In this document: in pieces, positions 41,136 through 52,155 of the stretch | Layout of the letters: each line of letters begins with the position of its first letter | Numbering within the stretch: position 1 is the first letter of the stretch | Source: Verticillium longisporum | Lineage: Eukaryota; Ascomycota; Sordariomycetes; Glomerellales; Plectosphaerellaceae | Direction of reading: 5' to 3' | Length of the DNA: 64,000 bases | NCBI GenBank assembly: GCA_019188255.1 | Contig: JAETXT010000001.1 | Span: 5,642,001-5,706,000, forward strand | The notes under the pieces: generated by a model | What the model saw: only the letters and a program-made list of their open reading frames with translations | What the model was told of the DNA's origin: nothing | Database searches by the model: none | Program-made: the position numbers and the translations under genes

Positions 41136-42920
41136 AATTTCCTACTCGGCTGCGGCCGCCATGGTTATGTCAGCGTCTATGCCTGTTTAACGTTAGTGGG
41201 GTCTGCAAACAGCCGAAGCGCCGAAGATGAACCGCGACGCCCCACTTCGTCCTGCTGTTTGGAGCAGGATCAGCTGTCCCAGACAACCCGCCGCTCTGTC
41301 TAATTTATGTGCCTTCTGTTGAAGAATGATTTCCCTTTCTGCATGTACATGAACTCTCACTCTGCGCTCTCCCTTTAGACGCCTCTATTGTGACTTTGTG
41401 TTAGGCTCAGTCGGTGCTTTATGCAAAGCATCATGCATGGTTCTGCATACCTACAGTCTCCCCCCAGCCCCGGCTTCGTTTGTTTGTCTGTCCGCACCCC
41501 CGCGGATGTATGTTCCATAAATATATCGGTGTGTTCTTGCTACCTGCAGCTGGGTTCCTATGTAGCTATGTCTTTTCTTGCTTGTCGACCAGCGTCTCCG
41601 TTCGCTATATTGGCCCAGCCTCATCTCCGCGCAGCACAATGCTCCACTCGGTTCGGGCCGTCGGATTACTAGGCGTGAGAGCTTCCGCGAGCTCGCAGAC
41701 ATTGTCGTGTGTTGAAGGTGGGCAAGTCCTTCGGGGCGACAAGGGGACGAGTCTTGTCTGTTCTGTATATTGTATGGCACCGAACGTAGCGTGCTGGGTG
41801 TCTAGTGCATGCTTCGCGCGGGAGATAACGCCGTTCTGCCGGCGACGCGTCGTTGTGGGCCGTCGCAAACTTTGTCGGGTCGACGGGTGTCAGGTCACCT
41901 GTCTGTGCTGTGGTGCTGACGTGATGTGAGTCGTTTGGGCTCCGTCGTTGTGTGGCGTAGAACTGGCCTGGGTCAAGTGCGGCGGGCAGAGATGCTGTTG
42001 TCCGTAGACCTGTCATGTTTCGTAGCGTACTCTTGATGGTTGAGGTGGTCGGGACCTGCTCTGAAGGCACAACTGGCCTCCACGGGTGTCACTTCAATGC
42101 CAGGGGGAGCATTGCGATCCGTGGAGGCCATTATGTCCACAAGCAGGCGTCTTTCGGCGCTGTTTCTTGCTTCCATTTCAAAAGTTTCATTCTCGCTGTG
42201 TGTGATTGTTTTTTCTTGAAAAGACCTCTTGATGTGTGTAACTGTCAGATTCCTAGTATGCGGGGATAGGTGGAATACTTATTCCGGACGGGCCTAGCTT
42301 CTTAGGTACCTCCGATTATGTCACGTGTACTAGCTTTCGCACACGTTTAGGTCCGCGACATCGCCAGCATGTACCTAGAACGCTCTTAGATACACAATCA
42401 AGCGAACACGATGTAGCTGATCCATGGACAGACCCGGCACAGGGGGCATCGCGCCTTGAAGGAGCCTAGGACACGGATTGCATTAGTAGGAACCGCGATC
42501 TACACGAGGTGGCAGCCAAGGGTAGATAAAGGTTGAAGAAGCAAAAGCGGGAAATTTGGGGACAGCTGGTCGGTTGTTTTTAGCATTCGGCGAAGTGGGG
42601 CACTTCGGATTAAACGTCGGAGCGGGTCGGCTGTCTGCCAAACCCCGCTTCGCTAGCTGCTGACTCAAGCGGCCAAAACAGAGTAGGAAATAAAGTCAAG
42701 TCAAGGTTGTCTTTTTTCGGGCGTCCTCAAGGAGCCTTTCGTTCCGCAAGAGGAGTCCTTTCGTCCCTCCGCTCCGCTTCGTTCCTCAAGGCACCAACCC
42801 CTCGCAACGACCCACCACGGACTGCTGCTCACTTTGACCGTGCCAGATCTTCTTCGGCTTGCAGCAGCACCCGTTCGTCTTCACTACGGCTTTGCGTGAA
42901 TTTCACGTCCCAAACCAAGC
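41136..42920. other. divergent intergenic region between TF1 and TF2
   Basis: 1.8 kb with no supported gene. The frames at 41,414-41,929 (plus) and 41,669-42,070 (minus) overlap each other and lack motifs. A CACGTG E-box occurs near 42,322 (TCACGTGTAC). The region should hold the promoters and leaders of both regulators. Confidence 0.4.
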
Positions 42921-45365
42921 ATGACCACGCCGGCGACAGCTCCAGGTAAAATGGGGGAGGCAGTGACTAACCAGGGATCAAACATCAGTGCGAGCACTGC
43001 TGTTGTTTCTCAGACTAACTTTTCATGTGTGAGTTGTCGAAACCGAAAGATCAAATGTAAAACGTCACTCGCTTGTCTCCTCTTCTCAAGGCCTAACATC
43101 GTCTGCCGGCACGCAGGCGACAGAAAGAACCCATGTAGCAATTGCACTCGATCGAAGACGGAGTGCATTGCACCATCCTCTGGCCGCGTGTCCCGCAGGC
43201 CACGCAGACGGCCCGAAGATGGACTCCTTGAACGCCTGGAACGACTGGAGAGGACAATAAATGCACTGAAGTCACAGGAGCAAGTTGGGATCGAACATGG
43301 TGTGTTGCCGTTTCTTGGAAACCCCAAAAAGATACAGTTATTCTATCCGAGACTAACAGTCCCAGATATCACGAAGACCGCCTTCAACCCTCTGCAGGGT
43401 CGAGGAAACGTCGACAGACTGCATACATCGTCTGCTGGCGAAGAGTCTAACAATGCCTCACCAGAGTATAGGCTCGGGAAGTTGATGCTTCGCGAGGGAG
43501 GGAGTGTTTACATCAATGATTCTTTCTGGGCCAACATAGATCGAGAGGTATGAGCCTTACGTCGAACTTTCTCGAATGGCACTAATCATTGCTCCAAAAG
43601 GCCAGGGACCTCAGAACTATCTTGGTAGATCCAAGCGATAGCGAGGATGACCCTCCCCTCGACTGTAAGCCTAATGATCTCTCGTCTGGTCAAGGCTTCA
43701 TGTTTGGATTTTCATCTTGCAACATCAACCTGGGTGCACTGCATCCCCCTGTCGAGTTGGTATCTCGCATGTGGGCGATTTTCAAGACGAACGTCGATCC
43801 CCTTGTCAAGGTTCTACACCTTTTGAGCCTGGAGCCTGTTATTTTGGAAGCCAAGGACCATTTAGGTAACGTCTCAAGGGAGACGGAGGCCTTGATGTTC
43901 GCCATCTACTATAGTTGAGTCTCACCGCCGTTCCCTTTTCATCTGTCTTTTTCGCACGACCTTGAGACTTACAGTTTCTAGGCGTCGTTACGTCTCTTTC
44001 CCCAACGGACTGTGTCGCTGAACTCGGCGACGACAAGGACATACTCTTGGCCCGCTACCGCTTCGCCACCGAACAAGCCCTCGCCCGTGCAAACTTTCTC
44101 CGGTCTGCAAAGCTGATAGTTCTGCAATCTTTCACCATCTTCCTAGCTGTGCTCAGACGAAACGTCAGCGCAATGACAATCTGGGCGTTGACAGGTCTTG
44201 CGGTACGAATCGCCCAAGCGATTGGACTTCACAGAGATGGGTCCCATTTCGGACTGGCACCGTTCGAGGCAGAAATGAGGAGAAGGCTCTGGTGGCAGAT
44301 ATGCCTTCTAGATGCGAGAGCGTCGTAAGCTTTCTCTTTTCCTGTCGAATGGAACCCTCTCGTCTAACCAAGAGGGCATCCAGAGAAGATCATGGGCGTG
44401 ACGCCACGATTGTCGACCTTCACTTCGATACTCAAATGCCCCTGAACATCAACGACGCCGACTTGAGCCCCAGAATGACCCAGCCCCCCTTGGGCCGTAT
44501 AGGGTTTAGCGATATGAGTTTTAGCCTCGTTGGCTTCGAACTTGCGAATATCTTCCGGCGTATTATGCACGAGCCTTCAAGGCACACAGAACTCTGCGAT
44601 CCCAACGCCTCCTTTGATTCATTGGACGATGATCAGAAAGAGAAGCGTATCTTGGAGTTCCAGAAAAGAATGGAGGAGACATATCTCGCCAACGCCGACC
44701 TGACTGTGCCGCCGATTTGGGCCGCAGCAACTCTCACACGTTTGGTCATATCCAAGACATGGCTGATGGCGTACCACCCCTTTCAGAGACTCGATAGCCA
44801 GAGAAATTTACCTCAGCGCATCAAGGGCAAACTCCTCCTCGTCTCCGTCGAATCCATCGAGTATGCGAATCAACTTGACAACGATCCTCGCACGCGAAAA
44901 TGGAGCTGGCTCTTTGCCACGTATTTGCAGTGGCATTCACTTGCATTTCTGCTGTCAAAGCTTTGCAACAGCAGTCAGGGCGAGTTTGCAGAACGTGCCT
45001 GGCAAGCCATGGAAGTACTTGTGCAGACGCGGTTTGGCGACGCAGAATCAGACCCAAGGCGAGCCATTCGTTGGCATGCCATGAAGAGGCTGATGCTGAA
45101 GGCCAGGATGGCAAGAGATCAAGCTGTCAGGGCAGAGCAATGCCTGCTCCCCCCCGAGGCTGCTCAATCCGGGGCAAACTACCCAGCAATCGACATGTTA
45201 TTAGGCTGGACAACCTCTCATTCTACCCAAGGCCAGCACGTCTTGTCAACGTCGGACGAGAGCTCCTCGCTTGCACTGTCAGCCTCATCTCAGATCACGC
45301 CACAGAATGTGGCTTGGGGGACAGAGGACGACATGAACATGTTCTATAACATGGATATCGACTAG
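42921..45365 (+). CDS. Zn2Cys6 transcription factor with fungal-specific transcription factor domain (TF2)
   Basis: Five exons: 42,921-43,056; 43,117-43,547; 43,601-43,913; 43,982-44,324; and 44,384-45,365, with introns of 60, 53, 68 and 59 bp. All phases agree and give 734 residues. Removing intron 1 yields CVSCRNRKIKCDRKNPCSNC followed by TRSKTEC, a Zn2Cys6 cluster. FEAEMRRRLWWQICLLDARA near residue 400 marks the fungal_trans domain. Exons 1+2 total 567 bp and exon 4 is 343 bp in both TF1 and TF2, and every intron falls at the same codon phase, so the two are duplicates. The intron 3 donor (GTTGAG) is weak in both position and sequence. The tail beyond residue 640 is Ser-rich. Confidence 0.88.
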
Positions 45366-45940
45366 ACTATGATGGACATTGATCCATCATCGTTGCCACC
45401 TCGGCTGCCACAGTTCAACAGACCTCTGAACCACAAACACAACAACGTGATCCAGAACCTACGGGTCGCTGAACATGACTTGGCCATCGCGAACAAAAAG
45501 CCCCCTCGAAACCAGGGTCATGATCATGCCAGGTACTAGGGCACAAAACAATGGTTCTTCCAACGCGTTGGGCGCATGGTATTGAGAAGCATTGGAGGGG
45601 TTGATTGCGACACAAAGCACTGACCGGCTCTGCCAACGTTTGACGAAAAGTATTGAGTAGCAATAGACCTTCCTATGTGGACCGGCAGTTCTCAAGCTCA
45701 CGTTCTGACGAGCCAAGCATCAGGGGTGAGGATGTTGCTCCTGAGGTTAGTATTTGGCTTCTCGGCGCAGCAGCGTATATGAATTCAAACTGATGTACTG
45801 GCGAAATGGGCCCTGATAGCAAACAGAAGAATGAGCCAAAGCATTCATTTCTGACATGAAAAGCCCTTGGTTTTCGCATTTGTATTGATTTCAGTTGATT
45901 GAGTGCATTTGGCTGGGAATGCAGCAACTGCACTTTGTAG
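45366..45940. other. intergenic, nothing recognised
   Basis: Downstream of TF2. Only short minus-strand frames with no motif. Confidence 0.35.
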
Positions 45941-46290
45941 TTTATTGCTTCGTCTTTTTACACGGCCTGCTTCCTTGCGGAGGCCTTGATGGGCATGTAC
46001 TGGGGCGACCTCTCTGACCGCAGCGGACACAAGCCTGTGCTCCTCATCAGGTGCATCGGCACCATGTTCTCCATGATCATGGTCGGCTTCTCAACCAGCT
46101 TCTGGATGGCCCTGGTCGGACGCGCCATTGGCGGCTTGTTGAACGGCAATATCGGTGTCATCCAGACCATGTTCGGCGAGATGGCACACCGCGAGTTACT
46201 TCTGAAGAAGATGATGCAATCTTGCCGTCTAGCTGAATTGTCCGCCTCGGGACGCTCACATTACCCCTCCATCTGCCCTTGCCTTACGTT
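45941..46290 (+). pseudogene. MFS transporter fragment (drug:H+ antiporter type, helices 2-4)
   Basis: Without a nearby in-frame start, the plus strand reads ACFLAEALMGMYWGDLSDRS followed by GHKPVLLIRCIGTMFSMIMV, then GRAIGGLLNGNIGVIQTMFG. This contains the MFS loop 2-3 motif (GxxSDRxGxKPxL) and the helix 4-5 segment of DHA1-type exporters. There is nothing recognisable before helix 2 or after FGEMAH, and no cognate sequence continues nearby. It is an isolated internal piece of roughly 80 codons, left by a rearrangement beside the complete MFS gene on the other strand. The two are from different MFS families, so it is not a local duplicate. Confidence 0.6.
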
Positions 46291-46398
46291 GTAACTTTGC
46301 GGACACAGATTCAGGCGAGGCCCGTGGAAGGACTGCCTAATTTCGGCTTTCGCAATGTCCCCCTATTGCAAACCCTGTTGCCTGTTGTCGGCTGCTGT

Positions 46399-47876
46399 TC
46401 AGATCCTAGCCATCCTTGCCCCGCCCAGCACAATCCTACACAGCAAAAAGAGAACCGTACCGATGGCGCAGCTCACACCGGCGAAGATTGCGGTATACCG
46501 AAACGAGCCATTGTCGAGAGATATGAGCTGCCCGCCAATCGGGGGGCCAGTCAACGCCGCAAACGACGCGAAAGCAAACACTGTTCCAGTGAAGGTGCCC
46601 ATATCTTTGACCGGGGCGATGTGCGCGCAAAGTGCTGGAGTCAGGCCGATACCTGCACCGGAACCGATGCCGAAGAGTACGGCGAAGGTGATAATGGCCG
46701 CCTTTCCTGTAGCGAGCAACCAGAATACCACGACAAGAATGGTCGTAAAAAGGCTCATAATCACCATTACGTTGAAATGGCCAACCTTATCAGCAACTGC
46801 GTTGGGAACTGTCCTTCCGATTATACTAGTTCTTAGTCAGCAGAGGTCGCCGTCCTGGCCAGGCAGGGAAGCTGACCTCCCAGCATTGAGTATCACCACC
46901 AGATAGTTGGCCAGCTGCGTGGACATGCCATGCTCCTGCGCTGCCACGACAATGAATGTGAAAGGTATGAACATGCCCCCTGATCATCGTTAGATAGCCG
47001 CAATTGCTTAACCAACGAGGGGAGAACTTGCAGAAGAAGAAGAAGACAGCCAAGGTCAGCAATAACAGTACAGGCTGTTTGAGTGGGCTCAGAAAAGCCA
47101 TGACGCTGAAGTGGCGTTTCGTTGGTTGAATACGAGACTTGACCGTGTAAATTGCGACGATGAGAAGCGCCATTATCACAAAAGCGCAAACACGCATGGC
47201 CCAACCAAATCCAATCTTAGGGATCAGATGAATAACAACCAGGGGAAATATAATGCCGCCTAAGGATGAACCGGCAGCAACCAAGCCAAGGGCGATACCC
47301 CGCTTCTGCGAGAACCAGGTCGATGTCTATGTGTGAAACACAATCAGCACTCTACAGAACAGCGTCGATGCAGACCTTTAACCCACTGAAGATATTGCCG
47401 GGCAGAACACCATCGATGCCCCAACGGCAGAGCACACAGCCTGGCTGAGTAGAATTTGGTAGTAGGTTTTCGAGATGCTCGCCATCATCAAGCCGAAGAC
47501 GTGAAGGAAAGCGCCGACGCGTAAGAGAGAGCGAGGACCGTAGTCGTCGAAAACCTTGCCAACGAAGGGGCCACCGCACAGCATGAAGAAGACTGGTGGG
47601 GCTAGATTTAGCATGCAGTGTCTGTTAATCCAAACTTGGAAGACGCTTACTCTGCAAAGCTGGGATCCAACTGACTTCGGATTCGGTGTATGCCTGAAGC
47701 TGGTGCGTCAAGTAGTAGTCCTGGAAAAGCCCGATGCAGTTGACCCAGCCAAAAGAGACAAAGAGGCAGGCTGAAGAGCCCGCAACCGTCAGCCAAGCCT
47801 GGACACCACCGTCACGGGCATCTTGTGGAATGGTCGTGTGGCTGGCTTCTGCAGCCTTCGCAGCGTTCAAGGACAT
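46399..47876 (-). CDS. MFS monocarboxylate-transporter-like permease
   Basis: Five exons on the minus strand: 47,876-47,651; 47,601-47,387; 47,326-47,032; 46,979-46,877; and 46,825-46,399. Phases agree and give 421 residues. Introns are 49, 60, 52 and 51 bp; the third (46,980-47,031) starts with GC (GCAAGT) and ends in AG with a CTAAC branch site, so it is a GC-AG intron. The family pattern is clear: GWVNCIGLFQDYY (helix 1), WIPALQTPPVFFMLCGGPFV across exon joint 1, RGIALGLVAAGSSLGGIIFP (helix 4-5), and SIIGRTVPNAVADKVGHFN (helix 8-9 loop). Relatives move monocarboxylates or similar anions across the plasma membrane; the substrate is not set by sequence. Its start faces the AIF-like gene. Confidence 0.87.
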
Positions 47877-48527
47877 CGCAGCGTATCGTGGAGCTGAACA
47901 CGAGAATTAGGGAAAGAAGAAGGAGGCAGAGGAATTGCTTGATCCGGCGTGGTCTTCACTTCAGCGTTGAATTCGAGGCGGATATGCTGGCCGTTATATG
48001 TATGCGGCCGCAGCGACGACAGGGAGCCGACAAGCATACCCATCGGGGTACTGAAAGGACCCTCCGATGGGATTTCCCCCTACCCATATTGCTGTCTACA
48101 CTCGCGAACAAAACCAAGTTCTGCATTGCAAGGATATCATTTCTCGGCATGAAAATGCCTGCGGACTGCCTGCGGACTGCCTGCCGGAAAAAGGAGAGAC
48201 CAGGGTACTGAGGGTGGGTGCTCGGGGTTTCGGCCTCGGCTTGAGGTCGTAGAGGTGCCATTATGTGTGAGTGGGTCAATTTACCCCGAGCCCGAACTCC
48301 GATGCCAATTTGTTGCCAGACCAAGGCTTCGGCCCGAACGCACGAGCAGCTCTCGGGCTCCGGGGCTATTTTTCGACCGACACACTGATGTTATCCCGCA
48401 ACGCAAATATAAGCTGATAATTTCCTGGGCGATTGGTCTGAAAAGCCTCTAACACCAAGTAGCTATGTTTGATCTCCTCCTTTCTTCTCCTTTTATTCTA
48501 CCGATCTAGACAGACACTCAGTCTCCA
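47877..48527. other. divergent intergenic region
   Basis: Between the MFS start (minus) and the oxidoreductase start (plus). No gene; presumably promoters for both. Confidence 0.4.
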
Positions 48528-49948
48528 ATGGCGCCTGATTCCGTCCGGATCTTCACGCACTTTTCCTCTGCGATTTTTGAGACAAGCGCCAAGGTGATGT
48601 TTCAACAGGCGCACTCCGTGTATCATCGCCTCACCTATCAAGCCTCTCCGGACGCACACAATGTGGTGGTCATCGGCGGCTCCTTTGCCGGGCTCCAGCT
48701 TGCGAAGAGGCTGTCTCAGTCCCTGCCTTCCGGCTACCGCGTAGTTCTCGTCGAAAAGAACTCACATTTCAACTTCACTTTCAACTTCCCCCGATACTCA
48801 GTCGTAGGCGACGAGAGGAAGGCGTTCATACCGTACAGTGGTGCCTTCCAGCGTTCTCCGCGTGGGAGTTGGGAACTCCTCAGGGATACGGCATGTGGCG
48901 TCACGGATAGAGAGGTTCTTCTGTAGTCCGGGCAAAAGTTGCCATACGCCTACTTGGCCATCGCCACCGGATTTCGACAGACACTGCCAGCACGGATGAC
49001 CTCGGCAGATAGATCTGAGGCATGCAAAGATATTCGAGATTTGAGGGGGAAGATCGAAAGAGCTGACAAGATAGCGGTTGTCGGGGGCGGGCCTGCGGGG
49101 GTGCAGCTGTCGACCGATATCCGCAGCGCATTTCCCGATAAGGACGTATTGCTTGTGCATTCAAGAGACAGGCTGCTGACCAACTTTGGGGAGAGGTTGA
49201 GTGACTTTGTGGCGTGGAGGTTAGAAAACATGGGCGTCAAGGTCATGCTGGAAGAGAGGCCACGACTAACGGCAAAGAATGTCGAAGGGTCTACCGCGGG
49301 CTCTGGCGCCGTACAGGAGAACGGCATGCTGGTTTTCCAGGACGGTAGGCAAGTGCAGTTCGACCTCATTGTAAGAACTGCCCTTCCCATAGCCAGCTGT
49401 CGCCTTGCCGACGAAGACAAACGCCGAACAGATTCCATGCATGGGCGCGATTCCGAACACTGAATTTCTCTCCTCATTCATCCCCGATCTCTTGTCAGAT
49501 ACCACGGGTCGAATCCTTGTGCGGCCGACTCTCCAACTTAGGGATGTCGCCCATCCCAACATCTTCGCCCTCGGCGACATCTCGGAGATCGAGGGGCCCA
49601 AGATGGGCAGGACAGCAATGGCACAGGCGGACCTTGTGGGCCAAAATATCGTAGCCATGATCCAAGGGGCTGTTCTGCACGACTGGAGGAGCCTCAGGTA
49701 ATCGATGGCATGCTGAAGCTCAGCTTGGGACTTGTAAGTGGTCGAGTACTTCTTCTCGTGGGTTCTCCCGCGACACGAATGATGCCAGCTAACAACGCTC
49801 GTCAAAAGGAGAACAATGTTGCCTATGTTGCGGATGGAAAGGGGGGAGATATTATGGTTCCAGGTAAAACGAAGAATCTTGATCTAGAAGTGGGCGGGGG
49901 GCGTGGTGGTATCTCGGTGGCAATATGAAGGCCGAACTCGGTGGCTAG
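48528..49948 (+). pseudogene. AIF/AMID-like FAD-dependent oxidoreductase, decayed
   Basis: The ATG at 48,528 (MAPDSVRIFTHFSSAIFET) leads to two dinucleotide-binding motifs: VVVIGGSFAGLQLAKRL near residue 46 and KIAVVGGGPAGVQLSTDIRS near 182. HPNIFALGDISEIEG binds FAD near the C-terminus. Four lesions are seen. They are an in-frame TAG at 48,924; a 22-nt GT...AG insert at 49,371-49,392 whose removal gives DLIPAV; a shift at about 49,692; and a shift in the G6 run at 49,897-49,902, after which WWYLGGNMKAELGG ends at 49,948. A normal 75-bp intron lies at 49,734-49,808. Intact relatives oxidise NAD(P)H; this copy should not make a full protein. Confidence 0.75.
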
Positions 49949-51047
49949 ACTCAGAGACTACAGTATATCAACAATCTTCTCTCTGTCAGAACGATGTTGT
50001 CTTTGTTTTGTAATTGGACGGTTTGTGCAGGACGTACCTCCGTAGACATGATCATTCATCCCTCGTCGCTTGCTTAACGAATTGTAGCGCGCGAAGGATG
50101 TGGCGCGTTTCCATCCCCAAACGGCACTGGGTTTCTTGGAAATGTCTCGCACCTTTTGGCGGCACAAGCCAGCGGGCGGGACAGTGATGCAGGGATGGTC
50201 AGAGCTCAAGGTCAGGGTTGGGGTGGGGCACTGGACATCTTCGCCTCTTCCCTCAGGAGAGAAGCCGTGCGTGTTGTGCATCGCGACGAAGGATATCCGC
50301 TGAAAAGACTTGCAGCATTCCACTCTCTTGCTAGTAACGTACGTCTGGAAGTGCACGCCCTCCAGAAGTCAAAGTCGGCACAGTTGGCGAAGCTGGAGCG
50401 GTAGCGGACGCCGTGTATAGGGACGATGTTGTAGGCGTACCCGCGATGGACGTAGGCGTTGCGCCGAGCGTTGTCCTCGGAAGAGCAGACTGGTATTATT
50501 ATGCCCGGTTCTCGCTGGCGGAACAAGCACATCGGGGTTGTTCTAAAAGTCGACGATGGCCGTATCGCCGTCTCTAGGCTGCTACATGTTGTCCACATGG
50601 CGTTCGTCTGGTTGCGACGGCTCAGATATGACTGATACGCCGCACAGTCGCCCTTGGCTTCTCCTCGCAATATTGCTGCCATGCTGAACGATGGGCATAC
50701 GTGTTAGCTCAACGAGGGTGGCCTGACGATGGGAGCAGCCAGGGAGACAGGCCAATGGCAGGTGGCAGCTCGAGAAGGAAGACAAGCGCCATGTGTTCCG
50801 GCGCAAGTATAGCGGCAGCGAAGCTTGATAGATGTAACGGGGCGAGGAGGTGAGCTTCAGCGAGAACCTCCAATCTGCAAACTCAATGAACCGTTCTTAA
50901 GCTGAATTCCTACTCAATATATACAGCAATCGACTACTCATAGAAGGCTTTGCGGGCTTTTCTGTTTCCTCTACAGGTAAAAAGGTAGCGGGTTGAACGT
51001 TTCCACTCCCAACAAGGAGTGACGGAAGCGGTGTGTTGACAAACGGC
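49949..51047. other. intergenic with unassigned frames
   Basis: The minus-strand frame 50,682-50,212 has protein-like composition (AYVHRGYAYNIVPIHGVRYR) but no recognised family. No repeat or RNA gene. Confidence 0.3.
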
Positions 51048-52088
51048 TTACAACCCACCCGAAGTGTCGATAAAACCGACCTTTCCCTCTCCCGTGACAA
51101 AATAGAACCTGCTGGTGTCGTGGCATGTCCGGCCCTGGCGAACAGCAGTGACGGATTGTAGCTCCGATGACTCGGCTACTGTCTCGGCAGTCTTGTTCGC
51201 ATCAACACGGATAATGCGTGAAGCAATGACCGCGGAAACCCACGATGCGTCGTAGTCGTCAATATCCAGATCGTCCAGCCCAAGCCCAAGATTCGTTGCA
51301 AGAGTTTCCGTAGGTCCAACAGGGCTCCCGAGCTCTGGATCAATTGGCACACGATAGTAGCCTTCACCCATGAAGTTGTTGTAGTACAGAAACACCGTTT
51401 TTGAGTTTTTCGGCCTGTGTACTCTGATTCCATCGATGCCAACGAAGAATTCCATCCCTGATGGAGAGACAGTTGTATCATCGGGATGGACGACAACTGC
51501 AGTGTCGCCGGTGAGCGTATCGATACGATAGACGCGGCCATCATAAGAATCGCTAGCCAAAATGACGGTCGGGTTCTCAAGGGTAGTTAGCCCGTTGAGG
51601 AAGGTCGCCTCTGGAAGTGACACAGCCTTGGCCACTCGTGGCTCTTGGCGGGGGTAATCCTCCAAACTGATTGTCCAGATGGAGAAAGAGCCCTTCTGGC
51701 CAGAGACTGTCGTGTGATTCAAGTCACCGATGATGATTGCGTAGTTATCCGGCGTTGTTTCAACGATCCCGCCGAGACCAGTTAAACCAGGGTTCGTATG
51801 CGGAAATTTGTGAACAAGAGTTTTGTCATCCGGGCGGGAAGGATCGAGGAGATAGAGTTCGGGGGCCGACTGGCTGTTGATAAGAAGTTGGCCATTGGGT
51901 CGAATGTAGAAATTCTCCAACCACACAGGGGGTTGAAACTGGTGAATGATGGTCGGCTTGAGAAGATCGGTGTCGTTACGCCGTTTCAGTGTGGCAGGGG
52001 TCAGGGACACAGCCTGAGTGGTGGAACCGAAAGACAAAAGGGCGACAAAGACAGGGATGAGAATCATTTTGGAAGAATAAGCATGCAT
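51048..52088 (-). CDS. secreted SMP-30/gluconolactonase-like beta-propeller protein
   Basis: An intact, intron-less frame of 346 residues. The start at 52,088 (MHAYSSKMILIPVFVALLSF) is in frame with a second Met at 52,067 that gives a cleaner signal peptide ending near TTQA. Blade-like repeats follow: PPVWLENFYIRPNGQLLINS, TGLGGIVETTPDNYAII, NGLTTLENPTVILASDSYDG with VYRID, VSPSGMEFFVGIDGIRVHRP, and DDLDIDDYDASWVSAVIASR. This is the six-bladed propeller layout of fungal gluconolactonase-like proteins, many of which lie in pathway clusters. The substrate is unknown, though lactone hydrolysis is possible. A TATA-like element lies about 60 bp upstream. Confidence 0.85.
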   Translation of the reverse strand: MHAYSSKMILIPVFVALLSFGSTTQAVSLTPATLKRRNDTDLLKPTIIHQFQPPVWLENFYIRPNGQLLINSQSAPELYLLDPSRPDDKTLVHKFPHTNPGLTGLGGIVETTPDNYAIIIGDLNHTTVSGQKGSFSIWTISLEDYPRQEPRVAKAVSLPEATFLNGLTTLENPTVILASDSYDGRVYRIDTLTGDTAVVVHPDDTTVSPSGMEFFVGIDGIRVHRPKNSKTVFLYYNNFMGEGYYRVPIDPELGSPVGPTETLATNLGLGLDDLDIDDYDASWVSAVIASRIIRVDANKTAETVAESSELQSVTAVRQGRTCHDTSRFYFVTGEGKVGFIDTSGGL

Positions 52089-52148
52089 GATGAAGCATGT
52101 AATATCCGACCGTTCCGTCGGATGAAATGGGCACGAGGAAAGGCCAGA

Positions 52149-52155
52149 CTTTATA
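52149..52155 (-). promoter_or_regulatory. TATA-like element of the lactonase-like gene
   Basis: The minus strand reads TATAAAG 61-67 bp upstream of the ATG at 52,088. Confidence 0.4.

Noticed and set aside
41414..42070. Two overlapping frames (171 codons plus, 133 codons minus) in the TF1-TF2 spacer
   Set aside because: Non-ATG starts, no motifs, and they overlap each other on opposite strands; treated as chance.
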